The notes under the pieces: generated by a model | Told to the model about the DNA's origin: nothing | Database searches by the model: none | Seen by the model: the letters and a program-made list of their open reading frames with translations, nothing else | In this document: positions 51,254-60,451 of the stretch, one piece after another | How positions within the stretch are numbered: position 1 is the stretch's first letter | Layout of the letters: each line of letters opens with the position of its first letter | Position numbers and translations under genes: made by a program | Assembly (NCBI RefSeq): GCF_004354085.1 | Contig: NZ_SMSE01000003.1 | Span: forward strand, 505,231 to 569,230 | DNA from: Seongchinamella unica | GTDB lineage: Bacteria; Pseudomonadota; Gammaproteobacteria; Pseudomonadales; Halieaceae | Length of the DNA stretch: 64,000 bases | Direction of reading: 5' to 3'

Positions 51254-53026
51254 CTATAGTCCGTTGGACTGCAGCCAGGTTTCCAGCAGCGCGACCTGCC
51301 AGAGCTTGGAGCCGTTGAGCGGCGTGATGTGGTCTTCCGGTGCGGCCAGCAGCGTCTCTACATAGTCGCGGTTGAACAGGCCCCGGTTGAGGGCCCGGGT
51401 CGAGTTCATCGTGTCCTGCACGTAATCGAACACCCGGCCGCGGATATAGGTCAGCTCCGGCACCGGAAAATAACCCTTGGGCCGGTCAATGACCTGCGCC
51501 GGAATGACCTCGCGGGCGGCCTCCTTGAGAATGTGCTTGCCACCGCTGCCCACCTTCAGCTGCGCCGGGATGGCGGCGGCGAATTCAACCACCTCGTGAT
51601 CCAGGAACGGCACCCGGGCTTCCAGGCCGAAGGCCATGGTCATGTTGTCGACCCGCTTGACCGGGTCCTCCACCAGCATGGTGGTGGTATCCAGGTGCAG
51701 CGCCTTGTCGACGGGGGTACGGCCATCGCCGGAGGAAAACCGGCTGCCCACGAACATCCGCGCGAAGTCCTCGGTGACCCAGCGCGCATCTACCGCACGC
51801 TTGAAGCCGTCGAAGTCACGGTCGGCGAAGGCAGTCATATAGTCCGCGACCGCGTCCTCGCTTTCCATCATCGGCGGGTACCAGTGATAGCCGCCGAACA
51901 CCTCATCGGCACCCTGCCCTGACTGCACGACTTTCAGGTGCCTGGAGACCTCCTGCGACAGCAGGAAGAAGCCCACGTTGTCGTGGCTGACCATGGGTTC
52001 TGACATGGCAGCGATGGCACCGGGGAGGCTGTCAAGCAGGGTATCGGTGGAGATCTCCAACTGGTGGTGGCGGGTGCCGAAGGTCTCTGCCACCAGGTCG
52101 GAATAGCGAAATTCGTTGCCCTCGGTATCACCGACCGACTCGAAGCCGACCGAAAAGGTGTTGAGCGCCTCCTGGCCCTGTTCTGCCAGCAGGCCGACGA
52201 TAAGGCTGGAGTCGAGGCCGCCGGACAACAGCACCCCCACCGGTACGTCGGCCACCATGCGCCGCTTGACCGCTCGCCGCAGGGTTGCCAGCAACTCCGC
52301 CTTGATGTCGTCGAATGCCGCCGGCATCTCGGTGCCGCCGTAGCCCACGCGCACGTTCCAGTAATTCCAGCTTTGCTGACGCCCGTCCGGGTAGTAGCTG
52401 CGCACGGTGCCGGGAGGCAACTTCGACACACCCTGCAAAATGGTATTGGGCGCCGGCACGACCGAGTGGAAACTCATGTAACAGTTGAGGGCTATCGGGT
52501 CAATTTCGGTATCGATACCGCCGGCCTGCAGCAGGGCGGGAAGCGTCGAGGCGAAGGCCAGCCGCTCACTGGTTTCAGACACATAGAGGGGCTTGATACC
52601 GAGGCGATCCCGGGCCAGTACCAGGCGACCCGTATGGCGATCGTAGGCGGCAAAGGCAAACATGCCGTTGAAGCGCTCGACACATTCGATGCCCCAGGCG
52701 TGGAGCGCCTTCTGCACCACCTCGGTGTCACTGTGGGAAAAGAACTCATAGCCCAGGCCGATCAACTCCTCGCGCAGCTCGCGGTAATTGTAAATACAGC
52801 CGTTAAACACCAGGTCCACGCCCAGGACCGGGTCGCTCATGGGCTGCTGGGCCTGGTCGGTTAAATCGATAATCTGCAGGCGGCGATGGGCCATACCGAC
52901 CGCATCACGGGTCAATACACCGCCGGAATCGGGGCCACGGGGCTCCAGTTCCCGTGCCATGCGGCCCAGGGCGGCGGCGTCAGCGACCGTGCCGTCAAAT
53001 GAGCGAATACCCGCGATTCCACACAT
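51254..53026 (-). CDS. asnO: N-acetylglutaminylglutamine amidotransferase (AsnO)
   Basis: 590 residues. A class II glutamine amidotransferase domain starts at Cys2 (MCGIAGIRSFDG) and holds LVFNGCIYNYRELR. The asparagine-synthetase-type domain has the PP-loop VGVLLSGGLDSSLIVGLL. It amidates the dipeptide to give the final osmolyte. First gene of the three-gene NAGGN operon, with a divergent MarR gene upstream. Confidence 0.93.
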   Translation of the reverse strand: MCGIAGIRSFDGTVADAAALGRMARELEPRGPDSGGVLTRDAVGMAHRRLQIIDLTDQAQQPMSDPVLGVDLVFNGCIYNYRELREELIGLGYEFFSHSDTEVVQKALHAWGIECVERFNGMFAFAAYDRHTGRLVLARDRLGIKPLYVSETSERLAFASTLPALLQAGGIDTEIDPIALNCYMSFHSVVPAPNTILQGVSKLPPGTVRSYYPDGRQQSWNYWNVRVGYGGTEMPAAFDDIKAELLATLRRAVKRRMVADVPVGVLLSGGLDSSLIVGLLAEQGQEALNTFSVGFESVGDTEGNEFRYSDLVAETFGTRHHQLEISTDTLLDSLPGAIAAMSEPMVSHDNVGFFLLSQEVSRHLKVVQSGQGADEVFGGYHWYPPMMESEDAVADYMTAFADRDFDGFKRAVDARWVTEDFARMFVGSRFSSGDGRTPVDKALHLDTTTMLVEDPVKRVDNMTMAFGLEARVPFLDHEVVEFAAAIPAQLKVGSGGKHILKEAAREVIPAQVIDRPKGYFPVPELTYIRGRVFDYVQDTMNSTRALNRGLFNRDYVETLLAAPEDHITPLNGSKLWQVALLETWLQSNGL

Positions 53027-53104
53027 AAATGCTGTTTCCTGTCGTCACCAAGAGAAAGGGCGCCTGATAACCACATTGCTGCGGCGGCAGCGCCCATGGG
53101 AAAA

Positions 53105-53134
53105 ATACTAACACCCCTAATGTTTAGATGTCAA
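53105..53134 (-). promoter_or_regulatory. Promoter of the NAGGN operon
   Basis: Minus strand: perfect TTGACA (53129-53134), 18-bp spacer, TAGTAT (53105-53110). The region is clearly AT-richer than its flanks. It overlaps the dyad at 53124-53150. Confidence 0.7.
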
Positions 53135-53150
53135 AATATTACTGTTCTAA
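53124..53150. promoter_or_regulatory. Candidate MarR operator
   Basis: TTAGA and TCTAA arms 27 bp end to end, centred on an AT-rich stretch (AAAATATTA). It covers the -35 of the NAGGN operon promoter and lies about 50 bp before the MarR gene, so binding could repress both. Confidence 0.45.
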
Positions 53151-53198
53151 TGAGTAGCCCGGCGCTATACTGCCGCGACTGTTCGAGGGAGGCGATCA

Positions 53199-53675
53199 AT
53201 GGAGCAACTACCCCTGTGGCACGAGGTCCTGGTTGAGCTGCGCCGGATCATTCGCGCTACCGACCTGCAGTCCCGACGCGTGGTCAAGGCCTGCGGCCTG
53301 ACCATCCCCCAGGTCATGGTGCTGCGCGCCATCGCCGACCTCGGCGACGTCACGGTGCGACGCCTGGCCGACCATGTCTCACTCAGCCAGGCAACGGTCA
53401 CCACGATCCTCAACCGGCTGGAATCACGGGACCTGGTAATCCGGGTCCGCAGTGCCAGCGACAAGCGGGTGGTCAATGCCAGGCTCACTGACGCCGGCAG
53501 GGACATCCTGGCCAGTGCGCCCACCCTGCTGCACGAGAAGTTCATCGAGCGCTTCAACGGACTGGCAGAGGGGGACCAGTCCAGCATACTCGCGGCCATC
53601 CGCAGCGTTGCGGAAATGATGGACGCCGAGAAGATTGACGCTTCCCCGCTACTCGACGTCAACCAGCCCGGCTGA
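53199..53675 (+). CDS. MarR-family transcriptional regulator
   Basis: 158 residues. The winged helix reads TIPQVMVLRAIADLG, TVRRLADHVSLSQATVTTILNRLESRDLVIRVRSASDKR with the wing Asp-Lys-Arg, then LTDAGRDIL. GGGAGG precedes the ATG. A MarR gene (PA3458) stands next to the NAGGN genes in P. aeruginosa too, so it likely controls the operon through the shared 172-bp region. The signal is unknown. Confidence 0.92.
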   Translation: MEQLPLWHEVLVELRRIIRATDLQSRRVVKACGLTIPQVMVLRAIADLGDVTVRRLADHVSLSQATVTTILNRLESRDLVIRVRSASDKRVVNARLTDAGRDILASAPTLLHEKFIERFNGLAEGDQSSILAAIRSVAEMMDAEKIDASPLLDVNQPG

Positions 53676-53821
53676 AGGGCGCAAAGCGACCCCTCTTTTT
53701 TCACCTGCCTTGCCAAACTGTCACCTTGTCGACACACTACCGTGCCATCAGGCGCTACACTGATATTCCTGAATACTAATTAATGGCAGGCCCCCGGCCG
53801 GCCGGATAATGGAGCGAGACT

Positions 53822-55192
53822 ATGGCGTATGCGGGACTGCTGGGCAGCGTTGCCCTGTTAATCTGGCTGGCATTGCGCGGCGTCAATATCGTGTTTGCCT
53901 CGCTGCTGTGCTCGCTGCTGGTGGTCTTGACCAACGGCCTGCCGCTGGCCGAAGGCATGACCGAGTATTACGCATTCGGGCCGCTGGGCGCGTTCACCTT
54001 CACCGGCAAGTTTTTCCTGCTGTTTATCGCTGGCGCCATCTTCGGCCGGGTCATGGGCGAAAGCCATGCGGCGGCCAGTATCGCCCTGTCGCTGGTGCGC
54101 AAGCTGGGTGCCCACCGGGCCCTGTGGATCACCACGCTGGCCTGTGGACTGCTGACCTACGGCGGCGTGGTGGTGTTCGTGGTGATATTCGCCATGTACC
54201 CGCTGGGGCTGAAGCTGCTGCAGGAAGCGGATATTCCCAAGCGGCTGTTCTGCGCCGCCCTGGCTCTGGGCTCCGGCACGTTCACCCTCACCGCCCTGCC
54301 CGGGACACCGTCGATCCACAACGTGATCGCCGCCTCGGCACTGGGGACCGACCTGTTCGCCGGTTTCTGGCTGGGCCTGCTGGGCGGCGGCCTCATGTTC
54401 GCCAGCGGTATCTGGTACCTGGAGCGCCAGCGCGTGATTGCCGCCGAGCGCGGCGAGCACTTCACCGCCGGCCCCCGGGATCGCATCACTGATATCGAGG
54501 ACAGTGCCTACCCCCACTGGGCTGTCGCCTGTCTGCCCCTGGCGCTGGTGCTGCTGACGATTATCCTGCCGCGGGTCATCATCCTGGCCCTGCCTGCGGG
54601 CAGTATCGACAGCGGGGATGGCATCATGGCGCTGCTGCGCTTTGCCAACAGCCAGCCTATCGTGTGGCCCAGCATCGCCCTGGTCGCCGGCTCCCTGCTG
54701 GCGGCACTGCTGTTTCCCTTTGTCCGCAGCCACGCCCTGCACGTGATGGGCGATGGCGCCGAGGATGCCATCCTGCCGGTAATCAATACCGCCGCGGTGA
54801 TCGGCTTCGGCGGCGTGGTCACCCACACTGCCGGTTTTTCCCAGTTCACATCCATCATGCTCGACTCCGGCCTGCCGCCCCTGCTTTCCACGTTTACTTC
54901 CGTGAGCCTGGTCTCGGCCATTACCGGCTCCGCCTCCGGTGGCCTGCAGATTTTCATGCAGACCATGGCGCCGGCCTACATTGAGATGGGTATGGATCCG
55001 CAGGTGTTGCACCGCGTGTCTACCATGGCCAGTGGTGGCTTCGACTCGCTGCCCCACTGTGGAGCCATTGTCGCCATGCTGACCATTACCGGACTCAGCC
55101 ACCGCGAAGCCTACCGGGACGTGGGCGTCATCACCGTGGTCATTCCGGTACTGTCGACGCTGGCGGTCATGCTGGTGGCGTCGCTGGTATGA
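53822..55192 (+). CDS. GntP-family permease
   Basis: 456 residues, about 12-14 helices. GSGTFTLTALPGTPSIHN and SGGLQIFMQTMAP with MASGGFDSLPHCGAIV match the GntP (gluconate/hydroxy acid:H+ symporter) family. GGAG lies 7 bp before the ATG. It heads a run of hydroxy-acid dehydrogenases, so it probably imports a gluconate-like or other hydroxy acid. The substrate cannot be read from the sequence. Confidence 0.88.
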   Translation: MAYAGLLGSVALLIWLALRGVNIVFASLLCSLLVVLTNGLPLAEGMTEYYAFGPLGAFTFTGKFFLLFIAGAIFGRVMGESHAAASIALSLVRKLGAHRALWITTLACGLLTYGGVVVFVVIFAMYPLGLKLLQEADIPKRLFCAALALGSGTFTLTALPGTPSIHNVIAASALGTDLFAGFWLGLLGGGLMFASGIWYLERQRVIAAERGEHFTAGPRDRITDIEDSAYPHWAVACLPLALVLLTIILPRVIILALPAGSIDSGDGIMALLRFANSQPIVWPSIALVAGSLLAALLFPFVRSHALHVMGDGAEDAILPVINTAAVIGFGGVVTHTAGFSQFTSIMLDSGLPPLLSTFTSVSLVSAITGSASGGLQIFMQTMAPAYIEMGMDPQVLHRVSTMASGGFDSLPHCGAIVAMLTITGLSHREAYRDVGVITVVIPVLSTLAVMLVASLV

Positions 55193-55194
55193 CA

Positions 55195-55214
55195 ACTGTC
55201 GCCAGGGCGACAGT
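55195..55214 (+). terminator. Terminator-like hairpin after gntP-family gene
   Basis: ACTGTCGC, loop CAGG, GCGACAGT, then GTTT. The T-run is short, so read-through into the next gene is likely. Confidence 0.5.
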
Positions 55215-55291
55215 GTTTCCCCGCGGTCCGTGCCAGACTGGCGCCAGACAGTGACAGCTGCGGCGATCCGCACAGCAAAGAGGAGACAGCC

Positions 55292-56452
55292 ATGAGTATT
55301 TACGACGTCGTACCCGTTACCGTGGGCGACTATCGCCGCCGCGCCCGGCGGCGCCTGCCGCGTTTCCTGTTCGACTACCTGGACGGCGCAGCCAATGACG
55401 AGGTCACCGCCGCCGCCAACGAAAGTGATTTTGGCCGCTACCACCTGCTGCAGCGAGTTTTGCGCGACGTGGAAGGGGTCAATACCGCCAGTACGCTGGC
55501 CGGACAGGCGGTCAACATGCCCCTGGCGCTGGCCCCGGTGGGAATGGCCGGCATGTATGCCCGCCGCGGCGAGGTCCAGGGCGCCCGCGCCGCGCGGCGG
55601 GCCGGCATCCCCTTCAGTCTTTCCACTCTCGGCATCTGCACCGTGGAGGAGGTCGCCGCCACCGGCCGGGCGCCCTGGTTCCAGCTCTATATGCTGCGAG
55701 ATCGCGACATTGTCGAACAACTGCTCGCACGGGCGGCGGCAGCGGGTTGCGACACCCTGCTGTTCACGGTGGACCTGCCGATGGCCGGCATGCGCCTGCG
55801 CGACTATCGCAACGGCATGCTCGGCGGCGGCATTCCCGGCAAGCTCTCCTACCTCGCGCAACTGGCCGCCAGCCCGGTCTGGGCGGTGGATGTGGGTCTG
55901 CGCGGCAAGCCCCACTGTATTGGCAACCTGCGGGAGGTGGTGCCGGACCCCGACGACCTGGACGCCTACAAGGCCTTTATCGATACCCAGTTCGACCCCA
56001 CCGTCACCTGGGAGGATATCGCCTGGCTGCGCGGAATATGGAAGGGCAAGCTGTTCATCAAGGGTGTGCTGGAAGTGGACGACGCCCGGGCGGCGGTGGA
56101 CACCGGGGCAGACGGGGTGGTGGTATCCAACCACGGCGGTCGCCAGCTCGATGGTGTGGCGTCCAGTATCAGCAAACTGGGCGCGATCAGCGCCGCCCTG
56201 GGAGCGCAGACCGAGATTCTGCTGGACGGCGGCATCCGCAGCGGGATCGACCTGGCCAAGGCGCTGGCGCTGGGCGCCAACGGCGTGCTGATGGGCCGAC
56301 CCTGGGTGTACGCTGTCGCCGCCGGCGGTGAAGACGCCGTGGCGAACCTGCTCGACCTGTTCCAGCGCGAACTGCTGGTCGCCATGGCGCTGCTGGGTAT
56401 CCGCAGCATCGACGAATTCAGCCCCGAACTGATAGAGGAGTTAGTGAAATGA
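55292..56452 (+). CDS. FMN-dependent alpha-hydroxy acid dehydrogenase
   Basis: 386 residues of the lactate/glycolate oxidase family: RRRLPRFLFDYLDGAANDE, LAPVGMAGMYARRGEVQGARAA, the catalytic SNHGGRQLDG and the FMN phosphate site LLDGGIRSG..GANGVLMGRPWVY. It oxidises an (S)-2-hydroxy acid to the 2-oxo acid and passes electrons to the respiratory chain. AGGAG precedes the ATG and the end overlaps the next gene by ATGA. lldD and related oxidases cannot be told apart by eye. Confidence 0.92.
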   Translation: MSIYDVVPVTVGDYRRRARRRLPRFLFDYLDGAANDEVTAAANESDFGRYHLLQRVLRDVEGVNTASTLAGQAVNMPLALAPVGMAGMYARRGEVQGARAARRAGIPFSLSTLGICTVEEVAATGRAPWFQLYMLRDRDIVEQLLARAAAAGCDTLLFTVDLPMAGMRLRDYRNGMLGGGIPGKLSYLAQLAASPVWAVDVGLRGKPHCIGNLREVVPDPDDLDAYKAFIDTQFDPTVTWEDIAWLRGIWKGKLFIKGVLEVDDARAAVDTGADGVVVSNHGGRQLDGVASSISKLGAISAALGAQTEILLDGGIRSGIDLAKALALGANGVLMGRPWVYAVAAGGEDAVANLLDLFQRELLVAMALLGIRSIDEFSPELIEELVK

Positions 56453-57393
56453 CTGCGAACAAGCCGGTTATCGTGCTCTCGCGGCAGCTGCCGCCCATGT
56501 TCACCGAGGCGCTGGAAAACTTTGCCGAGGTGCGCAGCGGAGGGACCGATCCCTCTGCTGATATCCTCGAGGGCGCCTCCATCTACCTGGCCGCCGGCGT
56601 CGATCCGGTGCCCGCCGACCTCATCCGCCGGTTTCCGGACAGTCTGGGGCTGATCGCCAATATCGCGACCGGTACCGACAATATCGACCTGGCCGCAGCC
56701 ACCGACAGGGGCATTGCGGTGACCAACACGCCGGTGGTGACGGAAGACACCGCCGACCTCACCTTCGCCCTGTTGCTGGCAACCTGCCGCCGGCTCAGCT
56801 TCTGCGAAAGCCGGCTGCGCGCCGATGAGTGGGCGCTGGGCGCCGGCCATATGGGCCTGCGGGTCCACGGCAAGACCCTGGGCATCATCGGCCTCGGCGA
56901 CATCGGCCAGGCGGTGGCCCGACGGGCACAGGGCTTTAACATGAACATTCTCTATTACGGACCGCGACGCAAGGAAGAGGCGGAGGCAAGGCTTGGCGCC
57001 GAGTATTGCCCGACCCTGCAGGAACTGCTGGCGCGCGCGGACATCATCAGCCTCAACTGCCCCCTGACCGATGACAATCGACACCTGATCAACCGCGATA
57101 CGCTGGCGCAGACAAAGCCCGGCGCGGTGCTGATCAATACCGGGCGGGGCCCGCTGGTGGATGAGCAGGCGCTGGTCGACGCGCTGGCCGCCGGCCACCT
57201 GGGTGGCGCCGGTCTGGACGTGTTCGAATTCGAACCGCAGGTCCACCGGGAGCTGCTAAGCTTCGACAACGTGACCCTGCTGCCGCACATCGGCAGCGCA
57301 ACGGGCGAGTGCCGGGCGGATATGGCGCGCCGCGCACTGGCCAATATCCAACAGTTCCTGAGCGAGGGGGAGCCCCGCGATCGCTGCAATTAA
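56449..57393 (+). CDS. NAD(P)-dependent D-2-hydroxyacid dehydrogenase
   Basis: 314 residues. The Rossmann motif is GLGDIGQAVARRA. The catalytic triad is visible as NTGRGPLVDE (Arg), DVFEFEPQV (Glu) and LLPHIGSAT (His). It reduces a 2-oxo acid to the (R)-hydroxy acid, or the reverse; glyoxylate/hydroxypyruvate reductases look like this. Coupled to the FMN enzyme by ATGA, so the pair could interconvert the two stereoisomers through the oxo acid. Confidence 0.92.
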   Translation: MTANKPVIVLSRQLPPMFTEALENFAEVRSGGTDPSADILEGASIYLAAGVDPVPADLIRRFPDSLGLIANIATGTDNIDLAAATDRGIAVTNTPVVTEDTADLTFALLLATCRRLSFCESRLRADEWALGAGHMGLRVHGKTLGIIGLGDIGQAVARRAQGFNMNILYYGPRRKEEAEARLGAEYCPTLQELLARADIISLNCPLTDDNRHLINRDTLAQTKPGAVLINTGRGPLVDEQALVDALAAGHLGGAGLDVFEFEPQVHRELLSFDNVTLLPHIGSATGECRADMARRALANIQQFLSEGEPRDRCN

Positions 57394-57428
57394 CGGCGAC
57401 CCGACCGACAGAGAGACGGACCAGGCAA

Positions 57429-58805
57429 ATGAGCAACCAGGAAGCGCTGATTGAGCAACTCAGAAACATCGTAGGCGACAAGGGCCTGTTGACCGGGGAC
57501 GATGTCAGCAGCCGGCCCAACGAGAGCTGGGGCAGGGGCAGCTGTCCCGCCCGGGCCATCGTGCGCCCGGCCAGCACTGAGGAACTGTCTGCTGTCATGA
57601 AACTCTGTCACGCACAGGGCCAGACCGTGGTGCCCTGGGGCGGCCTCACCGGCCTGGTCGATGCCATTACCTGCCGTGAGGAGGATGTCGTCATCTCCCT
57701 GGAACGGATGAATACCATCGAGCATATCGACGCCGAGGCGGGCGTAATGACGGTACAGGCCGGCGTTGTTCTGCAGCCCGTGCATGAGGCCGCCAATGAT
57801 GCCGGCTGGCAATTCGCCGTCGACTTCGGCGCGCGCGGTAGCGCCCAGATAGGCGGCATGATCGGCACCAACGCCGGCGGCAACAGCGTGGTGCGCTACG
57901 GCATGATGCGCGAGCAGGTGCTTGGCCTGGAAGTGGTAATGGCGGACGGCACGGTGATCTCCTCCATGAACGAAATGCTCAAGAACAACACCGGTTACGA
58001 CCTCAAGCAACTATTCATCGGCAGCGAAGGCACTCTGGGCATTGTCACCCGGGCCGTGTTGCGGCTGCGGCCGCAGGCGCGCTCGGTGCAGACCGCGTTC
58101 GTTGCCCTGGACAGCTTCGCTGACGTGGCCGGGCTGTTGCGGCGCCTGGGCGTCGAACTGGAAGGCAAGCTCAGCGCCTTCGAAGTCATGTGGCGCAACT
58201 TCTATCATTTCATGACCGAGGAGTCCGGCAAGCACCAGGCTGTGCTGCCGACAAATCACCCCTACTACGTGCTGCTGGAGTCCGAGGGCGCAGACCCGGT
58301 GCGGGAGGAAGAGCAGTTCATGGCAGTACTGGGCACGCTGATGGAAGAGGGACACGTGGCCGATGCGGTCATTTGCCAATCGAGCCAGCAGGCGGCGCAG
58401 CTGTGGGCAATGCGTGACGACGTGGAAACCCTGATACACGCCACGTTTCCGCCGGCGATATTCGATATCAGCCTGCCCATTCGCGAGATGGAATCCTATG
58501 TCGATGACCTGGCCAGTACGCTGGCGGAGCGTTACCCCGGCACCCGCATGGTGACCTTCGGTCACCTGGGCGATGGCAATATCCATCTCGGCATCGGCCC
58601 GGTGGAAGACAAGCACGCCATCGAGTCCCTGGTTTACGAACGCCTGGGCCAGGTGGGCGGCTCGGTGTCAGCGGAGCACGGTATCGGCCTGGAAAAGCGC
58701 GAATTCCTGCCCCACTCCCGCTCCCCCGAAGAGCTGGCGGTGATGCGCACCCTCAAGCAATCCCTGGATCCGGGCAATCTCCTCAACCCCGGGAAAATTT
58801 TCTGA
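57429..58805 (+). CDS. FAD-binding D-2-hydroxy acid dehydrogenase (GlcD-like)
   Basis: 458 residues from the ATG at 57429. FAD domain: VVPWGGLTGLVDAI, GGMIGTNAGGNSVVRYGMMREQVLGLEVV and GSEGTLGIVTRAVLRL. The C-terminal domain has HLGDGNIHLGIG and SAEHGIGLEKREFL with the metal-binding His residues. It oxidises D-lactate, glycolate, D-2-hydroxyglutarate or a similar acid. The third hydroxy-acid oxidoreductase in a row. Bases 58810-58836 then form a hairpin. Confidence 0.91.
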   Translation: MSNQEALIEQLRNIVGDKGLLTGDDVSSRPNESWGRGSCPARAIVRPASTEELSAVMKLCHAQGQTVVPWGGLTGLVDAITCREEDVVISLERMNTIEHIDAEAGVMTVQAGVVLQPVHEAANDAGWQFAVDFGARGSAQIGGMIGTNAGGNSVVRYGMMREQVLGLEVVMADGTVISSMNEMLKNNTGYDLKQLFIGSEGTLGIVTRAVLRLRPQARSVQTAFVALDSFADVAGLLRRLGVELEGKLSAFEVMWRNFYHFMTEESGKHQAVLPTNHPYYVLLESEGADPVREEEQFMAVLGTLMEEGHVADAVICQSSQQAAQLWAMRDDVETLIHATFPPAIFDISLPIREMESYVDDLASTLAERYPGTRMVTFGHLGDGNIHLGIGPVEDKHAIESLVYERLGQVGGSVSAEHGIGLEKREFLPHSRSPEELAVMRTLKQSLDPGNLLNPGKIF

Positions 58806-58809
58806 CAGC

Positions 58810-58836
58810 GGGCCGGGATCACGCTGATCCAGGCCC
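58810..58836. terminator. Hairpin between convergent genes
   Basis: GGGCC-G-GGATCA-CGC-TGATCC-A-GGCCC, a near-perfect stem with one mismatch and no T-run. It could slow transcription from both sides. Confidence 0.45.
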
Positions 58837-58867
58837 GGGCTATCGACCGCGCGCCAGCGCCGCGACC

Positions 58868-60361
58868 TTACAGCATCACCCCCATGTCCCAGGGGCAAAA
58901 CTCCTCCTCACCGTAACCCATGGCCTCACTCCGGGAGCGTTCACCGGATGCCACGGCAATAATGCGCTCAAAAATGCGCTCACCCACCGCTTCCACCGAT
59001 TCGGTCCCGTCGAGAATGGTGCCGGCATTGATATCCATGTCATCGGGCATGCGCTCGTACAGGCTGGTGCTGCCCGCCAGCTTGATCGATGGCGCCGGCT
59101 TGCAGCCAAAGGCGGAACCCCGGTCGGTGGTGAACACCATCAGGTTGGCGCCGCCGGCAACCTGGGCCGTGGCCCCAACCGGGTCGAAGGCGGGAGCGTC
59201 CATGAACACCAGCCCCTTGCCCGCTTCCACCTGCTCGGCGTACTGGTAGACCTCGTTCAGGTTGGTGGTACCACCCTTGGCGATGGAGCCCAGCGACTTT
59301 TCGATAATCGTGGTCAGGCCGCCGGCCTTGTTGCCCGGTGAGGGATTGTTGTTGATGACCATGTTGTTCCTGGCGGTAAATTCCTCCCACCACTGGATAC
59401 GGTCCACCAGTTTGCGGCCCACCTCCTCGCTGGCGGCGCGCGCCGTCAGCAGGTGCTCGGCACCGTAGCACTCGGTGGTTTCAGACAGTATCGCGGTGCC
59501 CCCCTGCCGGACCAGCAGGTCCACAGCGTGGCCCAGCGCCGGGTTGCAGCTGATACCGGAGATGCCTGAGGAACCGCCGCACTGCATGGCAAGCTTGAGC
59601 TCGGACAGTGGCACTGGTTCGCGCTGCACCGAATTCACCTCGGGCAGCAGCCCATCGATACGCGCAATCACTTTATCCACCAGCTTGCGGGTACCGCCCT
59701 CGGACTGAATGGAGAAGGAGTCACCCGGCGCGCCGCCGAGCACATCACCGAGGTTGGTGATTTCACAGCCGAGGCCGACCACGATGACATGGGCGATATT
59801 GGGGTGGCGGGCATAGCCCGCCAGCGCGCTCTTGAGGGCATTGATGCCGGGCAGGGGGTGATCGAGGCCGCAGCCGCTTTTGTGCGTGAGTGCCAGCACC
59901 CCGTCGACGTTGGGGAATTGATCCAGCCCGTTGCGGTAATGATCGCCGATCATCTTTGCCGCCGTCGCCGAGCAATTCACGCTCGAGATCACGGCGATAT
60001 AGTTGCGGGTCGCCACCCGACCGTCCGGGCGGCGTATGCCCATGAAGGTACGCGGCCGGGAAGCCGGCACCGTCGGTTTGGCGTCCTGGCAGAATGCGTA
60101 GTCCAGCTCCACCTGGCCCATTGCCAGGTTGTGCGAGTGTACGTGTTCACCGGGCTGGATGTCTTCGGCGGCGAAGCCAATCACCTGGTTATAGCGGTGC
60201 ACGGGAGCGCCCCGGGCAATGGCTCGACGGGCCACCTTGTGGCTGGCGGGTATGTCCGCGCTGGTCCTGACGCCGTCGGTCAATTCGGAACCGGCCGGAA
60301 TATCTTCGCGCGCTATCAACACATCGTCGTTAGCGTGAAGTTCGATATAGGGGTTGATCAA
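58868..60361 (-). CDS. UxaA-family sugar-acid dehydratase
   Basis: 497 residues. It has an N-terminal SAF domain (DDVLIAREDIPAGSELTDGV) and the UxaA core: RTFMGIRRPDGRVATRNYIAV, KSGCGLDHP, QCGGSSGISGISCNPALGHAVD and GGTAILSETTECYGAEHLL. Fused enzymes of this type include altronate and galactarate dehydratases. The substrate is not decided by sequence. The start is a TTG at 60361 with GAGAGG 8 bp upstream. It is convergent with the hydroxy-acid genes and may finish the same pathway. Confidence 0.87.
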   Translation of the reverse strand: MINPYIELHANDDVLIAREDIPAGSELTDGVRTSADIPASHKVARRAIARGAPVHRYNQVIGFAAEDIQPGEHVHSHNLAMGQVELDYAFCQDAKPTVPASRPRTFMGIRRPDGRVATRNYIAVISSVNCSATAAKMIGDHYRNGLDQFPNVDGVLALTHKSGCGLDHPLPGINALKSALAGYARHPNIAHVIVVGLGCEITNLGDVLGGAPGDSFSIQSEGGTRKLVDKVIARIDGLLPEVNSVQREPVPLSELKLAMQCGGSSGISGISCNPALGHAVDLLVRQGGTAILSETTECYGAEHLLTARAASEEVGRKLVDRIQWWEEFTARNNMVINNNPSPGNKAGGLTTIIEKSLGSIAKGGTTNLNEVYQYAEQVEAGKGLVFMDAPAFDPVGATAQVAGGANLMVFTTDRGSAFGCKPAPSIKLAGSTSLYERMPDDMDINAGTILDGTESVEAVGERIFERIIAVASGERSRSEAMGYGEEEFCPWDMGVML

Positions 60362-60451
60362 GATGATGTCCTCTCAAGTATGGAAGCAGATGTCGTGTGA
60401 CGCTGGATTTTGCAACAGTGTCGGGTTTTTGTGTCGATGGCAGTGTACACC

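Noticed and set aside
53858-56134. 758-codon minus-strand frame across the permease and FMN dehydrogenase genes
   Set aside because: It crosses two well-supported genes and the gap between them and is a His/Gln/Gly-rich shadow.
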